From NCBI GenBank assembly GCA_014323835.1, contig JACONH010000004.1:35623-99622 (forward strand): a DNA stretch of 64,000 nt, given 5' to 3'. A program made the translations under genes and the position numbers. This document shows, in pieces, positions 25,012 to 35,251 of this stretch; positions within the stretch are counted from its first letter, which is position 1; each line of letters begins with the position of its first letter. The notes beneath the pieces are model-generated. The model saw only the letters and a program-made list of their open reading frames with translations, made no database searches and was not told the DNA's origin. The stretch comes from Alphaproteobacteria bacterium GM202ARS2 (GTDB taxonomy: Bacteria > Pseudomonadota > Alphaproteobacteria > GM7ARS4).

Positions 25012-26033
25012 TGGCAAACGCCAACATAGGGCAACTGACTGTGGAAGCCTACATGCGCGCGTGCTTATCGGCACACCCGCGCAGCTATTATCGCCGCAAA
25101 GATACGGGCTTAGGGCGAGATTTCACCACCGCACCAGAAATCAGTCAAATGTTCGGTGAGCTCTTGGCGGTATGGTTCATCGATGCCTATCAACAGATGG
25201 GACAACAAGCCGAGTCCGTGCGGGCATTCATCGAATTGGGAGTCGGACGAGGCTCAATGGCAAAAGACATGGCGCGCGTCTTTGCCAAACACCCCACCTT
25301 CAATCAAGCCATGACCTATCACAGCGTTGACATTAACGACCATGTCGATACGGGGGGCAAACACCACCGACAAGCGAGCACGTTGCCCCGATGTGGTTGG
25401 TTCGTTGTCGCCAACGAATTCTTCGATAGTCTACCGACGCGCCAGTTTATCTATCATCGAGGCGCGTGGCGCGAACGCATGGTGATAGCCAACGACAAAG
25501 GCTTATCCTTTGCTCTCGGAACAGAGGTAGCAACCCTGCCGTCCGGTCTCGATGAGGATGATGTTCAAGAAGCAAGAGAACAGATGTGTCTTGAGTATAC
25601 ACCTGAACTCGATGTTTGGGGGGCGTTGCTGGCAAAGCAGCTGTGTCGTTATGGCGGACGCGCCTTGATTATCGACTATGGTTATCAGGCACCGTCCTCA
25701 GGCGATAGCTTGCGTGCTATCCGCCGGGGCCAGTTTTGTCATCCTTTGACTCATGTTGGCGATGCCGACTTGTCGGTGGCGGTCAATTTCGCCCAGCTGG
25801 CTGCTTGCGCGCGCCGCCATGGTTGCTACGTCTTCCAGCAAGAGCAAGGTGCTTTTTTGCGTCAGCTGGGAATCGAGGCGCGGGCACAACGCCTGATAAA
25901 AGACAACCCACACAAGCAAGCCGCCATAGACATGGCATGCTACCGTCTCACCTCAACAGCACAGATGGGGAGCATGTTCAAAGTCATGTGCCTATCGCCA
26001 GATAAAACCATACCAACAGGCTTTGCCAAGTAA
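25011..26033 (+). CDS. MidA/NDUFAF7-family SAM-dependent methyltransferase
   Basis: 340 residues from ATG 25011, which overlaps the lgt stop as TGATG. The family pattern is clear: YYRRKDTGLGRDFTTAPEIS at the N-terminus, SAM motif FIELGVGRGSMAKDMARVF, FVVANEFFDSLPTRQF and RALIIDYGYQ. Mitochondrial NDUFAF7 methylates an arginine of complex I subunit NDUFS2; bacterial members are assumed to methylate a protein arginine, with NuoD a candidate, but this is inference. A lgt-midA-pgeF order is common in alphaproteobacteria. Confidence 0.9.
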   Translation: MANANIGQLTVEAYMRACLSAHPRSYYRRKDTGLGRDFTTAPEISQMFGELLAVWFIDAYQQMGQQAESVRAFIELGVGRGSMAKDMARVFAKHPTFNQAMTYHSVDINDHVDTGGKHHRQASTLPRCGWFVVANEFFDSLPTRQFIYHRGAWRERMVIANDKGLSFALGTEVATLPSGLDEDDVQEAREQMCLEYTPELDVWGALLAKQLCRYGGRALIIDYGYQAPSSGDSLRAIRRGQFCHPLTHVGDADLSVAVNFAQLAACARRHGCYVFQQEQGAFLRQLGIEARAQRLIKDNPHKQAAIDMACYRLTSTAQMGSMFKVMCLSPDKTIPTGFAK

Positions 26034-26038
26034 CAGCT

Positions 26039-26836
26039 GTGTCTAACTCGTGTTTCCTAACCAGTTCGTTGTTGGCGTCGGTTGGCGTGCGCCATGGTTT
26101 TTTTATGCGCGATGGTGGACAAGGGGGTATGAGTAGCGGCGCGTATGCCACATTAAATATGAGCTATGCTTCAGGGGACGACAAAGCCCATGTTACTGAA
26201 AATAGACAGCGGGCTTTGCAGGCTCTTGGGCTGGCGGGTGTGGCGTTGCTCGTCCCGAAACAGGTGCATAGCAATAAAGTCGTGGTTGTCGGCAGAGAGG
26301 GCGTTGCGCCGCAAGCCGATGAAGGTGCCGATGGGCTAATCAGCGCCAGAGGTAACTGGGCGTTGGGCATCCTCAGTGCTGATTGTGCACCGTTGCTTTG
26401 TGCCGATACAGACAACAACGTCTTCGGTGCCTTCCACGTAGGCTGGCGCGGCGTAAGAGACGGAATCGTCCAAAGAGGAATCGACACCATGTGTGCATGT
26501 GGCGCGCACCTCGACACCCTGCGAGCAGCCATAGGGCCCTGCATACAAAAAGAGTCCTATCAGGTCGGCGATGATATGCGGCGCGCCTTCACGGATACAC
26601 ACGTGGATACACACGGGGGGGCACAAGATTATTTTATTGTCGCAAACGACCAATGGACATTCGACTTACCCGGTTTCATCGAAGCGTGCTTAAGGCGATG
26701 CGGCGTGAGCTACGTAGAACGTTTGCCTCAGGATACCTACCGCGAGGACAAACGTTTCTTCAGCTATCGCCGCGCCTGCAAGCAAGGCACAGACATGTAT
26801 GGTAGACAATTATCGGTCATGGCTTGCGTGTTGTAA
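26039..26836 (+). CDS. pgeF: Multicopper-oxidase-fold YfiH/PgeF family protein
   Basis: 265 residues with a GTG start 5 bases after midA. Metal-binding His/Cys motifs of the family are present: PKQVHSNKVVVV, SADCAPLL and FHVGWRGV. YfiH/PgeF proteins are peptidoglycan editing factors; homologues such as FAMIN act as purine nucleoside phosphorylases or adenosine deaminases. The name laccase-domain protein is historical. Cytosolic, no signal sequence. Family call is firm; the biochemical role is inferred from relatives. Confidence 0.9.
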   Translation: MSNSCFLTSSLLASVGVRHGFFMRDGGQGGMSSGAYATLNMSYASGDDKAHVTENRQRALQALGLAGVALLVPKQVHSNKVVVVGREGVAPQADEGADGLISARGNWALGILSADCAPLLCADTDNNVFGAFHVGWRGVRDGIVQRGIDTMCACGAHLDTLRAAIGPCIQKESYQVGDDMRRAFTDTHVDTHGGAQDYFIVANDQWTFDLPGFIEACLRRCGVSYVERLPQDTYREDKRFFSYRRACKQGTDMYGRQLSVMACVL

Positions 26837-26892
26837 GTATCACTGTTATGGGATAGGGGAGGGTGCGTAGCAGATTTCACCATCGTGACGTT

Positions 26893-27843
26893 ATGACGGC
26901 AGACATCAAAGTATTTTGTGGCAACAGCAATCGCCCTCTTGCTCAGGCGATATGTAAGAGCATGAGAGTCGAGTTGGGCATGGCATCGGTGCGGCGCTTT
27001 CCCGATATGGAGGTCAGCGTCGAGATTAACGAGAATGTGCGGGGCACCGATGCTTTTTTTATTCAATCGCTGTCTTTTCCTGCCAATGATCACATTATGG
27101 AGCTTTTGGTTGCTTTGGATGCGTTGCGGCGCGGGTCGGCTCAACGGGTGACCGCAGTGATACCGTATTACGGTTACGCCAGACAGGACAGAAAGTCGGG
27201 GCCCCGCACGCCTATTTCGGCTAAGTTATTGGCGAATTTGGTGACGGCGGCGGGGGCATCTCGCTGTTTGATGTTGGACTTGCATGCGGGGCAGATTCAG
27301 GGCTTTTTTGATATTCCGGTGGACAACCTGTATGCTGCTCCTGTGTTTGTTAAGGACATTGAAAAGAACTATCTTGCTGGCGGTGATGTGATGATTGTGT
27401 CGCCTGATGTTGGCGGTGTTGTGCGGGCGCGCTCGTTGGCTAAGCGCCTGAACATTCATGAGTTGGCAATTATCGATAAGAGACGAGAACGAGCAGGACA
27501 ATCAGAGGTTATGAATGTTATTGGTGATTGTTCGGGCAAGCGGTGCTTGATTATCGATGATATTATTGATTCGGCAGGGACGCTGTGTAATGCTGCCCAG
27601 GCTCTTATGGAGCGCGGGGCACGCTCGGTCATGGCTTATGCCAGTCACGGCATTTTTTCTGGCGGGGCGATGGCACGGATTATGGCGGCTCCTCTCGAGC
27701 ATGTTATTGTCAGCGATAGTATCGAACTGACGGATGAGGCGAAAACCGTCAAAACCATACGCCAGATTTCAATTGCCCCCTTGCTTGGCGAGGCTATTCG
27801 GCGTATTCATAATGAGGAATCCGTATCCAGCTTGTTTAACTAG
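26893..27843 (+). CDS. prs: Ribose-phosphate pyrophosphokinase
   Basis: Makes PRPP from ribose 5-phosphate and ATP for purine, pyrimidine, His and Trp synthesis. 316 residues from ATG 26893, the normal length, beginning [16 protein letters not shown]. Flexible-loop and ATP region [20 protein letters not shown], metal/ribose motif [20 protein letters not shown] and PRPP loop [18 protein letters not shown] are intact. A GTG at 26863 lies directly against GGGGAGG and would add ten residues; no ribosome site precedes 26893, so the start remains uncertain. Confidence 0.95.
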   Translation: MTADIKVFCGNSNRPLAQAICKSMRVELGMASVRRFPDMEVSVEINENVRGTDAFFIQSLSFPANDHIMELLVALDALRRGSAQRVTAVIPYYGYARQDRKSGPRTPISAKLLANLVTAAGASRCLMLDLHAGQIQGFFDIPVDNLYAAPVFVKDIEKNYLAGGDVMIVSPDVGGVVRARSLAKRLNIHELAIIDKRRERAGQSEVMNVIGDCSGKRCLIIDDIIDSAGTLCNAAQALMERGARSVMAYASHGIFSGGAMARIMAAPLEHVIVSDSIELTDEAKTVKTIRQISIAPLLGEAIRRIHNEESVSSLFN

Positions 27844-27860
27844 GAGGAGACACAAAGACC

Positions 27861-28517
27861 ATGAGCACAAGCACACAACTCAAGGCACGCAAACGAGAAA
27901 ATCTCGGCAAAGGCGGCGCGCGTGCCGCACGCAGAGAAGGATTCGTGCCCGCCATCATCTACGGCGGTAAAGATAAACCTATGGCAGTCTCGGTGGACGC
28001 ACACCAATTAGCACTGTTGTTGCGGTATGAGGGCTTTATGAATCATCCGGTTGTTCTCGATATTGACGGCAAAGACCATCGAGTGCTCCCCAAAGACGTC
28101 CAATATGACGTTGTGCGGGACTTTCCTTTGCATGTGGACTTTTTGAGCGTCACCGAGAAAAGCCGTGTCACAGTCGCCGTGCCGTTGCACTTCCGTGATG
28201 AAGACAAATCACCGGGCTTAAAGAGCGGCGGAGTCTTGAACGTGATACACCACGATATCGAGGTTACGTGTGCGGTCGCTAACATTCCAGAATTTTTTGA
28301 GATAAGCCTCGAAGGCAAAGAAATCGGTGATGGTATTCATCTGGCAGATTTGTCTTTGCCGCAGGATGTTGAGGCAACGGCTCAGGATAGCGATATGACT
28401 GTGGCAACCATTGTTGCTCCGACGGTTGCTGTCGAGACGGAAGCAACGGCTGAAGAAGGCGCTGAGGCTGAAGCTGAGGATGAAGACAAGGATAAAGAAA
28501 AAGACGATGAGTCTTAA
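27861..28517 (+). CDS. rplY: 50S ribosomal protein L25, long (CTC) form
   Basis: 218 residues; AGGAGGAG 11 bases before the ATG. The N-terminal L25 domain binds 5S rRNA (RKRENLGKGGARAARREGFV, PAIIYGGKDKPMAVSVD), the C-terminal TL5/CTC domain follows (PLHFRDEDKSPGLKSGGVLN, IPEFFEISLEGKEIGDGIHL), and an acidic Glu/Asp/Lys tail of about 25 residues ends the protein, as in many alphaproteobacteria. pth follows after 3 bases, an old conserved pair. Confidence 0.97.
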   Translation: MSTSTQLKARKRENLGKGGARAARREGFVPAIIYGGKDKPMAVSVDAHQLALLLRYEGFMNHPVVLDIDGKDHRVLPKDVQYDVVRDFPLHVDFLSVTEKSRVTVAVPLHFRDEDKSPGLKSGGVLNVIHHDIEVTCAVANIPEFFEISLEGKEIGDGIHLADLSLPQDVEATAQDSDMTVATIVAPTVAVETEATAEEGAEAEAEDEDKDKEKDDES

Positions 28518-28520
28518 TCC

Positions 28521-29138
28521 ATGCCAAAGCTGCTGGTGGGGTTAGGCAACCCGGGGGAGACATACGAGCACCACCGTCATAATGTGGGCTTTATGGCGTT
28601 GCACCGCATAGGTGAGCGTTATGACTTTGCGCCTGCCCGCGCCCGTCAACGTTTCCAGAGCTTATGGAGCAAGGGGGCTATCGATGGTGTGACGTGTTTG
28701 TTGCTTTGGCCCCAGACGTATATGAATCGAAGTGGACAGGCGGTTGCTGCCGTCATGCGCTATTACGCTATCGAGACAAAAGATGTGCTCGTGTTCCATG
28801 ACGATATCGACCTGCCGTGTGCCAGCATCAAAGTCAAATGGGGCGGAAGCGATGGCGGTCATCGAGGTTTACGGGACATCGATAGTCATCTGCGCACTCT
28901 TGGGGGCAATGCTTACGGACGGGTGCGACTCGGAGTCGGACGCGCACAGGCGAGCAGCGACAAGCACCTTGAGGTGCGCGCGTATGTGCTCAGTGCTTTT
29001 TCCAAGGAGCAAAAAAACGCTATGGATACGTTGCTCCAAGCGGTTGCCGAGCATATACCTGTGCTGGTGCAGGATAGCGAGGGCGATGGTGCCGGTGCCG
29101 GCACCGCGTTTATACGTTGTGTGCGGGAGGCAGTGTAA
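28521..29138 (+). CDS. pth: Peptidyl-tRNA hydrolase
   Basis: Rescues tRNA from peptidyl-tRNA released by ribosomes. 205 residues, starting MPKLLVGLGNPGETYEHHRH; conserved Asn/His in GNPGETYEHHRHNVGF, the catalytic-Asp region VFHDDIDLP, KVKWGGSDGGHRGLRDIDSH and GRVRLGVG. Its TAA overlaps the ychF ATG by one base, so the two are translationally coupled. Confidence 0.97.
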   Translation: MPKLLVGLGNPGETYEHHRHNVGFMALHRIGERYDFAPARARQRFQSLWSKGAIDGVTCLLLWPQTYMNRSGQAVAAVMRYYAIETKDVLVFHDDIDLPCASIKVKWGGSDGGHRGLRDIDSHLRTLGGNAYGRVRLGVGRAQASSDKHLEVRAYVLSAFSKEQKNAMDTLLQAVAEHIPVLVQDSEGDGAGAGTAFIRCVREAV

Positions 29139-30259
29139 TGGGTTTTGCTTGTGGTCTGGTTGGTTTACCCAATGTGGGCAAGTCGACTCTTTTTAATGCT
29201 TTGGCGGGTCGTGCGTTGGCGGCGGCAGAGAACTACCCTTTTTGCACGATAGAGCCCCACCGAGAACGCGTGCCCGTCTGGGACGAACGCCTAGAACGTC
29301 TGGCTAAAATGGCACCGACTGACAACGTCATTTTTGCGCAGCTGGATGTTGTCGATATTGCTGGGCTGGTCAAAGGGGCGTCTAAAGGTGAAGGTTTAGG
29401 CAATCAGTTTCTCGATGCTATTCGCCATGTGCAAGCTATCGGGCATGTGGTGCGGTGCTTTGACGATGAGCAGATTACCCACGTTGACGGCAACGTTGAT
29501 CCGATGCGTGACATTGACACCATAGAAACGGAGCTGCTTCTTGCCGATATGGATGTTCTCGAGCGTAAGCAGGCAGCTCTCGTCAAGCGCGCCCGAGGGA
29601 GCGATAAGCACGCGCAAGATACCCTCGATTATGTGACGCGGTTTTTGTCGGTGTTACACGAGGGCAAGGCGATACGCACGCTTTCTCTCGATGAGGAGGC
29701 TTATGCGATGGCTCTGTCTATGGGTCTTTTGTCCTGTCGACCGATGATTTATATCTGCAATGTGGATGAGGCTTCTGCCCACAAGGGCAACGCGCTGTCG
29801 AAACACGTGGAGGCATGGGCAGAAGAACGGGGATGTGCGTGTTTTACCCTGTCGGCATTGATGGAGGCAGAACTGGCAGGATTCACCCCAGAGGAACGCC
29901 GAGAGTATCTGGGTTCGCAGGGTGTGCAGGCAAGTGGACTCGAACAATTTGTGCAGGCAGGCTATGCTATGTTGGGCTTGCAGACGTTCTTTACGGTGGG
30001 CGTCAAAGAAGCAAAGGCATGGACCTATAAACGTGGGGCAACGGCAGTGGACGCGGCAGGTGTGATTCATACGGATTTTGCCAAAGGCTTTATTTGTGCC
30101 GAGACGGTCAGCTATGACGACTATCTTGCTGGTGGTTCACAAGCGGCGGTCGCAGCCGCGGGCAACGTCCGTAAGGAAGGAAAGGACTACGTGGTGCAAG
30201 ATGGCGATGTCATGCACTTTCGTTTTCAGGTAGCAAGAGGGGGCAAAGCAAAAGCATGA
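29138..30259 (+). CDS. ychF: Ribosome-associated Obg-family ATPase YchF
   Basis: 373 residues from ATG 29138. P-loop [19 protein letters not shown], switch-like [31 protein letters not shown] and the ICNVDEAS region that replaces NKxD and gives ATP preference; a C-terminal TGS domain ([20 protein letters not shown], then [15 protein letters not shown]). YchF/OLA1 proteins bind ribosomes and are tied to stress responses. The longer frame from 29117 lies in pth and was not used. Confidence 0.97.
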   Translation: MGFACGLVGLPNVGKSTLFNALAGRALAAAENYPFCTIEPHRERVPVWDERLERLAKMAPTDNVIFAQLDVVDIAGLVKGASKGEGLGNQFLDAIRHVQAIGHVVRCFDDEQITHVDGNVDPMRDIDTIETELLLADMDVLERKQAALVKRARGSDKHAQDTLDYVTRFLSVLHEGKAIRTLSLDEEAYAMALSMGLLSCRPMIYICNVDEASAHKGNALSKHVEAWAEERGCACFTLSALMEAELAGFTPEERREYLGSQGVQASGLEQFVQAGYAMLGLQTFFTVGVKEAKAWTYKRGATAVDAAGVIHTDFAKGFICAETVSYDDYLAGGSQAAVAAAGNVRKEGKDYVVQDGDVMHFRFQVARGGKAKA

Positions 30260-30326
30260 TTTGCATGATGGTCGCGGGTGTGCTAGGGATAGGGCGAGGG
30301 GGACAAATAAAGAGAACAAAGGGATT

Positions 30327-30752
30327 ATGGCTTTATCGATTCGTTTAACGCGTTCGGGCTCTCATAAGCGTCCGTATTATCGCATTGTTGTTGCGGACAA
30401 GCGCATGAAGCGCGACGGACGCTTCATCGAGGTGCTGGGCAGCTATGACCCGATGCTCAAAAAGGATGATGCGCGCCGAGTGTTGCTCATCAAAGAACGC
30501 TTGACGTATTGGCTGTCGGTCGGCGCGCATCCCAGCGACCGAGTGCTCCGTTTTATGGAAACAGAAGGCATGGCAAAACGCACCATACCGACACAAACAA
30601 AGAAACACTTGAAGCGCAAAGTGGAAGAAGAAGTGCCATCGGCACCCGCGGCACCCGCTGCCCCCGCCGCAACACCAACGCCAGAAAAGAGCGAAGAGAA
30701 AACAGAAGAAAAGACAGAAGAGACGGAAAAGACAGCAGAGAAGGACTCCTAA
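30327..30752 (+). CDS. rpsP: 30S ribosomal protein S16 with acidic/alanine-rich tail
   Basis: 141 residues from ATG 30327; an upstream frame start at 30261 has no family support. Residues 1-80 are canonical S16 ([38 protein letters not shown]). About 50 extra residues form a low-complexity tail rich in Ala, Pro, Glu and Lys, seen in other alphaproteobacterial S16 proteins. It begins the ribosomal/tRNA operon; the usual next gene rimM is missing and trmD follows after 27 bases. Confidence 0.96.
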   Translation: MALSIRLTRSGSHKRPYYRIVVADKRMKRDGRFIEVLGSYDPMLKKDDARRVLLIKERLTYWLSVGAHPSDRVLRFMETEGMAKRTIPTQTKKHLKRKVEEEVPSAPAAPAAPAATPTPEKSEEKTEEKTEETEKTAEKDS

Positions 30753-30779
30753 TTAGGCGTGTGATGTGTGGGGTGTGCG

Positions 30780-31484
30780 ATGTGGCGTGCGCGTGTTTTT
30801 ACCTTATTTCCGCAGATGTTTCCAGGGCCCTTGGGCTATTCTATCGCTGGTCGTGCGTTACACAAGGGGCTATGGGGTCTCGACGTTATTGACATCAAGT
30901 CTTTTTGTCGAGGCTACCACAACGTGGATGACAAGCCCTATGGGGGCGGTGCCGGTATGGTGTTGCGGGCGGATGCGGTGGATAGGGCTTTATCTTCGGT
31001 TATGGCGAGGGGGAGCAAGGTGATTTATGTAACGCCGAGAGGCAAGCCGTTGACGCAGGCACGCCTGCGGGCTTGTGTGGCTGAGGGAGGCTTGGCGGTG
31101 GTGTGTGGACACTATGAAGGCATCGATGAGCGTGTCATCGAGGCGTGGCAGATGGAGGAAATCAGCATCGGCGATTATGTTTTGTCGGGCGGCGAGATGG
31201 CAGCCTTCGTCCTTATCGATGGCTGTGTGCGTCTGCTGTCGGGGGTTGTCGGCAACCCCCAGAGTCTTCAAGAGGAAAGTTTTGCTGGGGGGGCTGAGGG
31301 CAACGAGTCTTTGCTTGAGTATCCGCACTATACGCAGCCCGCCTGTTGGCAGGGACGCTCTGTTCCAGAGGTGCTGATGGGGGGCAATCACCAAGCCATA
31401 GAGACATGGCGCCGAGAGCAGGCACAAGCCCTAACACAAAAACGCCGACCCGACTTATTGGCGAATAAAAAACGTGCAAAATAA
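30780..31484 (+). CDS. trmD: tRNA (guanine-N1-)-methyltransferase (m1G37)
   Basis: Methylates G37 of tRNAs reading CNN/GNN-type codons to prevent +1 frameshifting. 234 residues from ATG 30780 (MWRARVFTLFPQMFPGPLG); a GTG 12 bases earlier is also in frame. SPOUT-knot motifs: VDDKPYGGGAGMVLRAD, VIYVTPRGKPLTQ, VCGHYEGIDERV and the SAM-binding IGDYVLSGGEMAAFVLIDG. 150 bases then separate it from rplS. Confidence 0.96.
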   Translation: MWRARVFTLFPQMFPGPLGYSIAGRALHKGLWGLDVIDIKSFCRGYHNVDDKPYGGGAGMVLRADAVDRALSSVMARGSKVIYVTPRGKPLTQARLRACVAEGGLAVVCGHYEGIDERVIEAWQMEEISIGDYVLSGGEMAAFVLIDGCVRLLSGVVGNPQSLQEESFAGGAEGNESLLEYPHYTQPACWQGRSVPEVLMGGNHQAIETWRREQAQALTQKRRPDLLANKKRAK

Positions 31485-31633
31485 GAAAAGAAACACTATA
31501 TAGTAAAGGGGTTCGGCTCTCTTGTGGGAGGGCTTGCCCGCGGGGAACTGACGGATAGGGGCTAACGGATAAGACATAAGACAAGAGGGGGGGACAACGG
31601 ACGCAACAGTCCACCAACGTTTTGATATGAACA

Positions 31634-32101
31634 ATGATGGGAGCCATGGCTAGCCTCAGAGATATAGAAAAAGGCGTGTTACACAGCCTGAAGTCGTCTC
31701 GAACAATGGACTTTCGAGGGGGCGACCGTCTGCGCGTCCATGTGGAAGTTGTCGAGGGTGAGCGCAAGCGTATTCAAGTTTTTGAGGGTGTCTGTATTGC
31801 TTATCGCCGCCGTGGTTTGAATTCGTCTTTCACGGTGCGTAAGGTCTCCTATGGCGAGGGAGTCGAGCGTGTCTTTCCGTTGCATGCGCCGTGTATTGCT
31901 CGTATTGAAGTGGTGCGCCGCGGCGATGTGCGCCGAGCAAAACTTTATTATCTGCGCGGACGCACAGGCAGAAAAGCACGAATCGCCGAAAAAATTATCA
32001 CGGGCGAAAATCGTCAAACAGAAACAGCACAGGACAACAAAGACCCTGTCGCCCCCGCTGACGCTCAAGGGCATGTAGAGGAAACAGTCTCAGAGCAATA
32101 A
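31634..32101 (+). CDS. rplS: 50S ribosomal protein L19
   Basis: 155 residues at most. The core is canonical: [57 protein letters not shown] and [17 protein letters not shown]. The extra 35-residue charged tail is usual in alphaproteobacteria. Several in-frame starts lie close together (31634, 31637, 31646); a GGGAG just before 31646 is too close to be decisive, so the N-terminus may be up to four residues shorter. It precedes leuC by 14 bases, a conserved linkage. Confidence 0.95.
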   Translation: MMGAMASLRDIEKGVLHSLKSSRTMDFRGGDRLRVHVEVVEGERKRIQVFEGVCIAYRRRGLNSSFTVRKVSYGEGVERVFPLHAPCIARIEVVRRGDVRRAKLYYLRGRTGRKARIAEKIITGENRQTETAQDNKDPVAPADAQGHVEETVSEQ

Positions 32102-32115
32102 CCGGTCGTATCGCT

Positions 32116-33519
32116 ATGGCAAAGACGCTTTTTGACAAAGTATGGGATTCGCACGTGGTAACATCGTTGGGGGATGGTGTCGATTTGTTGTATATTGACA
32201 AACATCTTGTGCATGAGGTGACGAGCCCGCAGGCTTTTTCTGGTTTGCGCGAGAATGGTCGTGGCGTTCGTCGCGCGGATGCGACTCTTGCGGTGTGTGA
32301 TCATGCGGTGCCGACTCGTCGGCAGGGGCGGGCCCATATAGCCGATGAGCAAGCCCGCTTGCAGGTTGCAGCCCTAGCACAGAATTGTCGTGATTTTTCT
32401 ATCACGCACTTTGGTATCGATGATGTGCGGCAAGGCATCGTCCACGTTATTGGGCCCGAGCAGGGCTTAACACAGCCGGGCATGACGATTGTTTGTGGCG
32501 ATTCGCACACGTCTACCCATGGGGCTTTTGGTGCGTTGGCGTTTGGTATTGGCACCTCAGAGGTCGAACATGTGCTGTCGACACAGACGCTGCGGCAAAA
32601 GCGTCCACAGAGCATGCGTATTTCTGTCAATGGCAGGCTTGCTGAGCATGTAACGGCGAAAGACATGATTTTGGCGATTATTGGCACGATTGGCACGGCG
32701 GGCGGTACGGGATACGTCATTGAGTATAGTGGCGATGCTGTGCATGCCTTGAGTATGTCGGGGCGTATGAGCATGTGTAATATGTCTATCGAGGCAGGGG
32801 CACGGGCTGGGCTTATCGCTGTTGATGATGCCACTATCCAGTGGCTGAAAGGGCGTCCCCTCGCCCCGAGCAAAGAGCACTGGCAGCAAGCCGTCCACCA
32901 CTGGCAGAGCTATGTCAGTGACGATGACGCGCACTTCCACAAAGAAGTGACTCTTCAGGCTGAACGTATCGAACCGCAAGTTACATGGGGGACGAGCCCG
33001 CAAGATGTTACGCACGTAGGAGGCTTTGTGCCAGACCCCAAGCAAGAAGAAGACCCAGCCCGCCGTCAGTCTATGGAACAGGCGTTGACCTATATGGGTT
33101 TGTTACCGAAAACGAAGATTGTCGATATTGCCATAGACCACGTTTTTATTGGTTCATGTACCAACGGACGACTGGAGGACTTGCGTGCTGCTTCTACTGT
33201 GATTAAAGGGCGCAAAGTCAAGGACGGACTCAAGGCGATGGTCGTGCCGGGTTCGGGGCTCGTCAAACAGGAAGCCGAACGAGAAGGGCTTGATCAAATT
33301 TTCAAAGAAGCAGGATTCGAGTGGCGAGAAGCAGGATGTTCTATGTGCCTTGCTATGAACGATGACCGCTTGAATCCCCGTGAGCGTTGTGCGTCCACAT
33401 CGAACCGCAACTTCGAAGGCAGACAGGGACGCTTTGGACGCACCCACCTGCTTAGTCCGCAAATGGCTGCTGCTGCTGCCGTCACGGGGCATATCACCGA
33501 CGTCAGGGAGCTGCTATAA
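32116..33519 (+). CDS. leuC: 3-isopropylmalate dehydratase, large subunit
   Basis: Isomerises 2- to 3-isopropylmalate in leucine synthesis; contains a [4Fe-4S] cluster. 467 residues, typical size. [20 protein letters not shown], the first cluster Cys in [12 protein letters not shown], and the remaining pair in [10 protein letters not shown] are visible, followed by [12 protein letters not shown]. Forms a heterodimer with LeuD encoded 2 bases downstream. It heads leuC-leuD-leuB-asd. Confidence 0.97.
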   Translation: MAKTLFDKVWDSHVVTSLGDGVDLLYIDKHLVHEVTSPQAFSGLRENGRGVRRADATLAVCDHAVPTRRQGRAHIADEQARLQVAALAQNCRDFSITHFGIDDVRQGIVHVIGPEQGLTQPGMTIVCGDSHTSTHGAFGALAFGIGTSEVEHVLSTQTLRQKRPQSMRISVNGRLAEHVTAKDMILAIIGTIGTAGGTGYVIEYSGDAVHALSMSGRMSMCNMSIEAGARAGLIAVDDATIQWLKGRPLAPSKEHWQQAVHHWQSYVSDDDAHFHKEVTLQAERIEPQVTWGTSPQDVTHVGGFVPDPKQEEDPARRQSMEQALTYMGLLPKTKIVDIAIDHVFIGSCTNGRLEDLRAASTVIKGRKVKDGLKAMVVPGSGLVKQEAEREGLDQIFKEAGFEWREAGCSMCLAMNDDRLNPRERCASTSNRNFEGRQGRFGRTHLLSPQMAAAAAVTGHITDVRELL

Positions 33520-33521
33520 TC

Positions 33522-34136
33522 ATGCAGAAATTCACGACTCTACGAAGCATCGCTGCTCCGTTTGCTCGGGATCATGTCGATACCGATATGATTATTCCCA
33601 AGCAGTTTTTGACGACTGTCTCGCGTAAGGGGCTTGGTGCGGGTTTGTTCTATGACTTACGTTATGACGATAAGGGTGCGTGGAATTCATCGTTGCTGTT
33701 GGACAAAAAAGTCTATAAGGGGGCAGCCATTCTGGTTGTCGGCGACAACTTTGGCTGTGGTTCTTCCCGAGAGCATGCTCCGTGGGCTTTGTTGGATGCG
33801 GGCTATCGCTGTTTAATTGGTGCTGGTTTTGCCGACATTTTCTATAACAATTGTTTCAAAAACGGCATGTTGCCGATTGTGCTTCCTAAGCAACAGGTGG
33901 GGCAGCTCATGCAGGCAGCCGAAGCTGTCGCCTATATGACAGTGGACTTGCCTCAGCAGACCGTGAGCGTTGAGGGCACACAGCAGGTGTTTTCTTTTGA
34001 TATCGATGAGACCCGCAAGCGTGCCTTGTTGGAAGGGCTAGACGATATTGCCATGACCTTAAAGGAGGAAGACTCGATTCGTGCTTTCGAGGAGCGTGAT
34101 AGAACACAACGTCCGTGGTTGTGGGCGTCTCCTTGA
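33522..34136 (+). CDS. leuD: 3-isopropylmalate dehydratase, small subunit
   Basis: 204-residue swivelling subunit of isopropylmalate isomerase. Motifs: [31 protein letters not shown] and [19 protein letters not shown]. Its TGA overlaps the leuB ATG by one base (TGATG), which points to coupled translation and keeps pathway enzymes together. Confidence 0.97.
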   Translation: MQKFTTLRSIAAPFARDHVDTDMIIPKQFLTTVSRKGLGAGLFYDLRYDDKGAWNSSLLLDKKVYKGAAILVVGDNFGCGSSREHAPWALLDAGYRCLIGAGFADIFYNNCFKNGMLPIVLPKQQVGQLMQAAEAVAYMTVDLPQQTVSVEGTQQVFSFDIDETRKRALLEGLDDIAMTLKEEDSIRAFEERDRTQRPWLWASP

Positions 34137-35239
34137 TGTCTGGTCGTCTTGTTTTATTGCCGGGCGATGGCATTGGCCCTGAGGTGGTCAAGTCGGCCTG
34201 TTGCGTGCTGGAGCATATCAACAGTTTGGGTCGCGGGTATACCACTGAAGAGGATCTTGTTGGCGGTGCTGCCTACGAGGCTCATGGCGTGCCGTTGCAT
34301 GCTGACACATTGGCGCGAGCCAAACAAGCCGATGCTGTTCTTCTGGGGGCTGTCGGGGGTCCCCAGTGGGAATCGCTGCCTTTCGACAAACGCCCGGAGC
34401 GTGGTTTGTTGGCTCTGCGTAAGGAACTTGATCTGTTCGCGAATCTCCGCCCGGCTATTGTCTTTGATGCGCTCGCTGGGGCTTCTACCCTTAAGCCTGA
34501 GGTTGTCAAAGGACTCGATATTCTTATTGTGCGGGAACTGACCGGCGGTATTTACTTCGGTGAGCCAAGGGGAGTCGACAAAGACGCACAGGGCAGAATC
34601 GGACGCAACACGCTGGTCTACCACGAGGACGAAATACGTCGGGTGGTGCGTCTCGCTTTTGATATGGCACGCCTACGTAACAAGCGAGTCTGTTCTGTCG
34701 ATAAAGCCAACGTCCTTGAGTGTACCGAGCTGTGGCGCGACGTCACCAACGAAGTGCATAAAGACTATCAGGATGTTGCTTTGACACACATGTATGTCGA
34801 TAATGCGGCTATGCAACTGGTGCGTGCCCCTGCCCAATTCGATGTTATGGTAACCACCAACATGTTTGGCGATATTTTGTCCGATGAAGCGTCGATGTTG
34901 ACGGGGTCTTTGGGCATGTTGCCGTCGGCATCGTTGGGTGCGAGTGCTGAGGACGTGGGGAAAAGTCGCCCTGGTCTTTATGAGCCGGTGCATGGGTCGG
35001 CACCGGACATTGCTGGCATGGATAAAGCGAATCCGCTTGCGACAATTTTAAGTCTGGCGTTGCTGTTGCGGTATTCTTTTCATGATGAGGGTGCGGCTCG
35101 TGCCATAGAGCAATCGGTAGAGCGGTGCCTTGCTGAGGGCTATCGCTGTGCCGATATCGATGAAGGCACAGGTGCGTGCTTAGGCACACAGGCGATGGGC
35201 GAGAAGGTGGCAGGGTATCTCGAGACGTTCTGGACGTAG
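34136..35239 (+). CDS. leuB: 3-isopropylmalate dehydrogenase
   Basis: NAD-dependent oxidation and decarboxylation of 3-isopropylmalate. 367 residues from ATG 34136; a frame start at 34115 lies in leu[13 protein letters not shown] at the N-terminus, Arg-rich substrate loop ([17 protein letters not shown]), [14 protein letters not shown], and the metal/NAD segment [20 protein letters not shown] and [19 protein letters not shown] are present. asd follows after 12 bases. Confidence 0.97.
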   Translation: MSGRLVLLPGDGIGPEVVKSACCVLEHINSLGRGYTTEEDLVGGAAYEAHGVPLHADTLARAKQADAVLLGAVGGPQWESLPFDKRPERGLLALRKELDLFANLRPAIVFDALAGASTLKPEVVKGLDILIVRELTGGIYFGEPRGVDKDAQGRIGRNTLVYHEDEIRRVVRLAFDMARLRNKRVCSVDKANVLECTELWRDVTNEVHKDYQDVALTHMYVDNAAMQLVRAPAQFDVMVTTNMFGDILSDEASMLTGSLGMLPSASLGASAEDVGKSRPGLYEPVHGSAPDIAGMDKANPLATILSLALLLRYSFHDEGAARAIEQSVERCLAEGYRCADIDEGTGACLGTQAMGEKVAGYLETFWT

Positions 35240-35251
35240 GGGGATAGTTTT

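Noticed and set aside
31485..31633. Possible small RNA or extra gene between trmD and rplS
   Set aside because: No convincing frame, tRNA, SRP RNA or terminator is visible in these 149 bases; it may only be the rplS leader.
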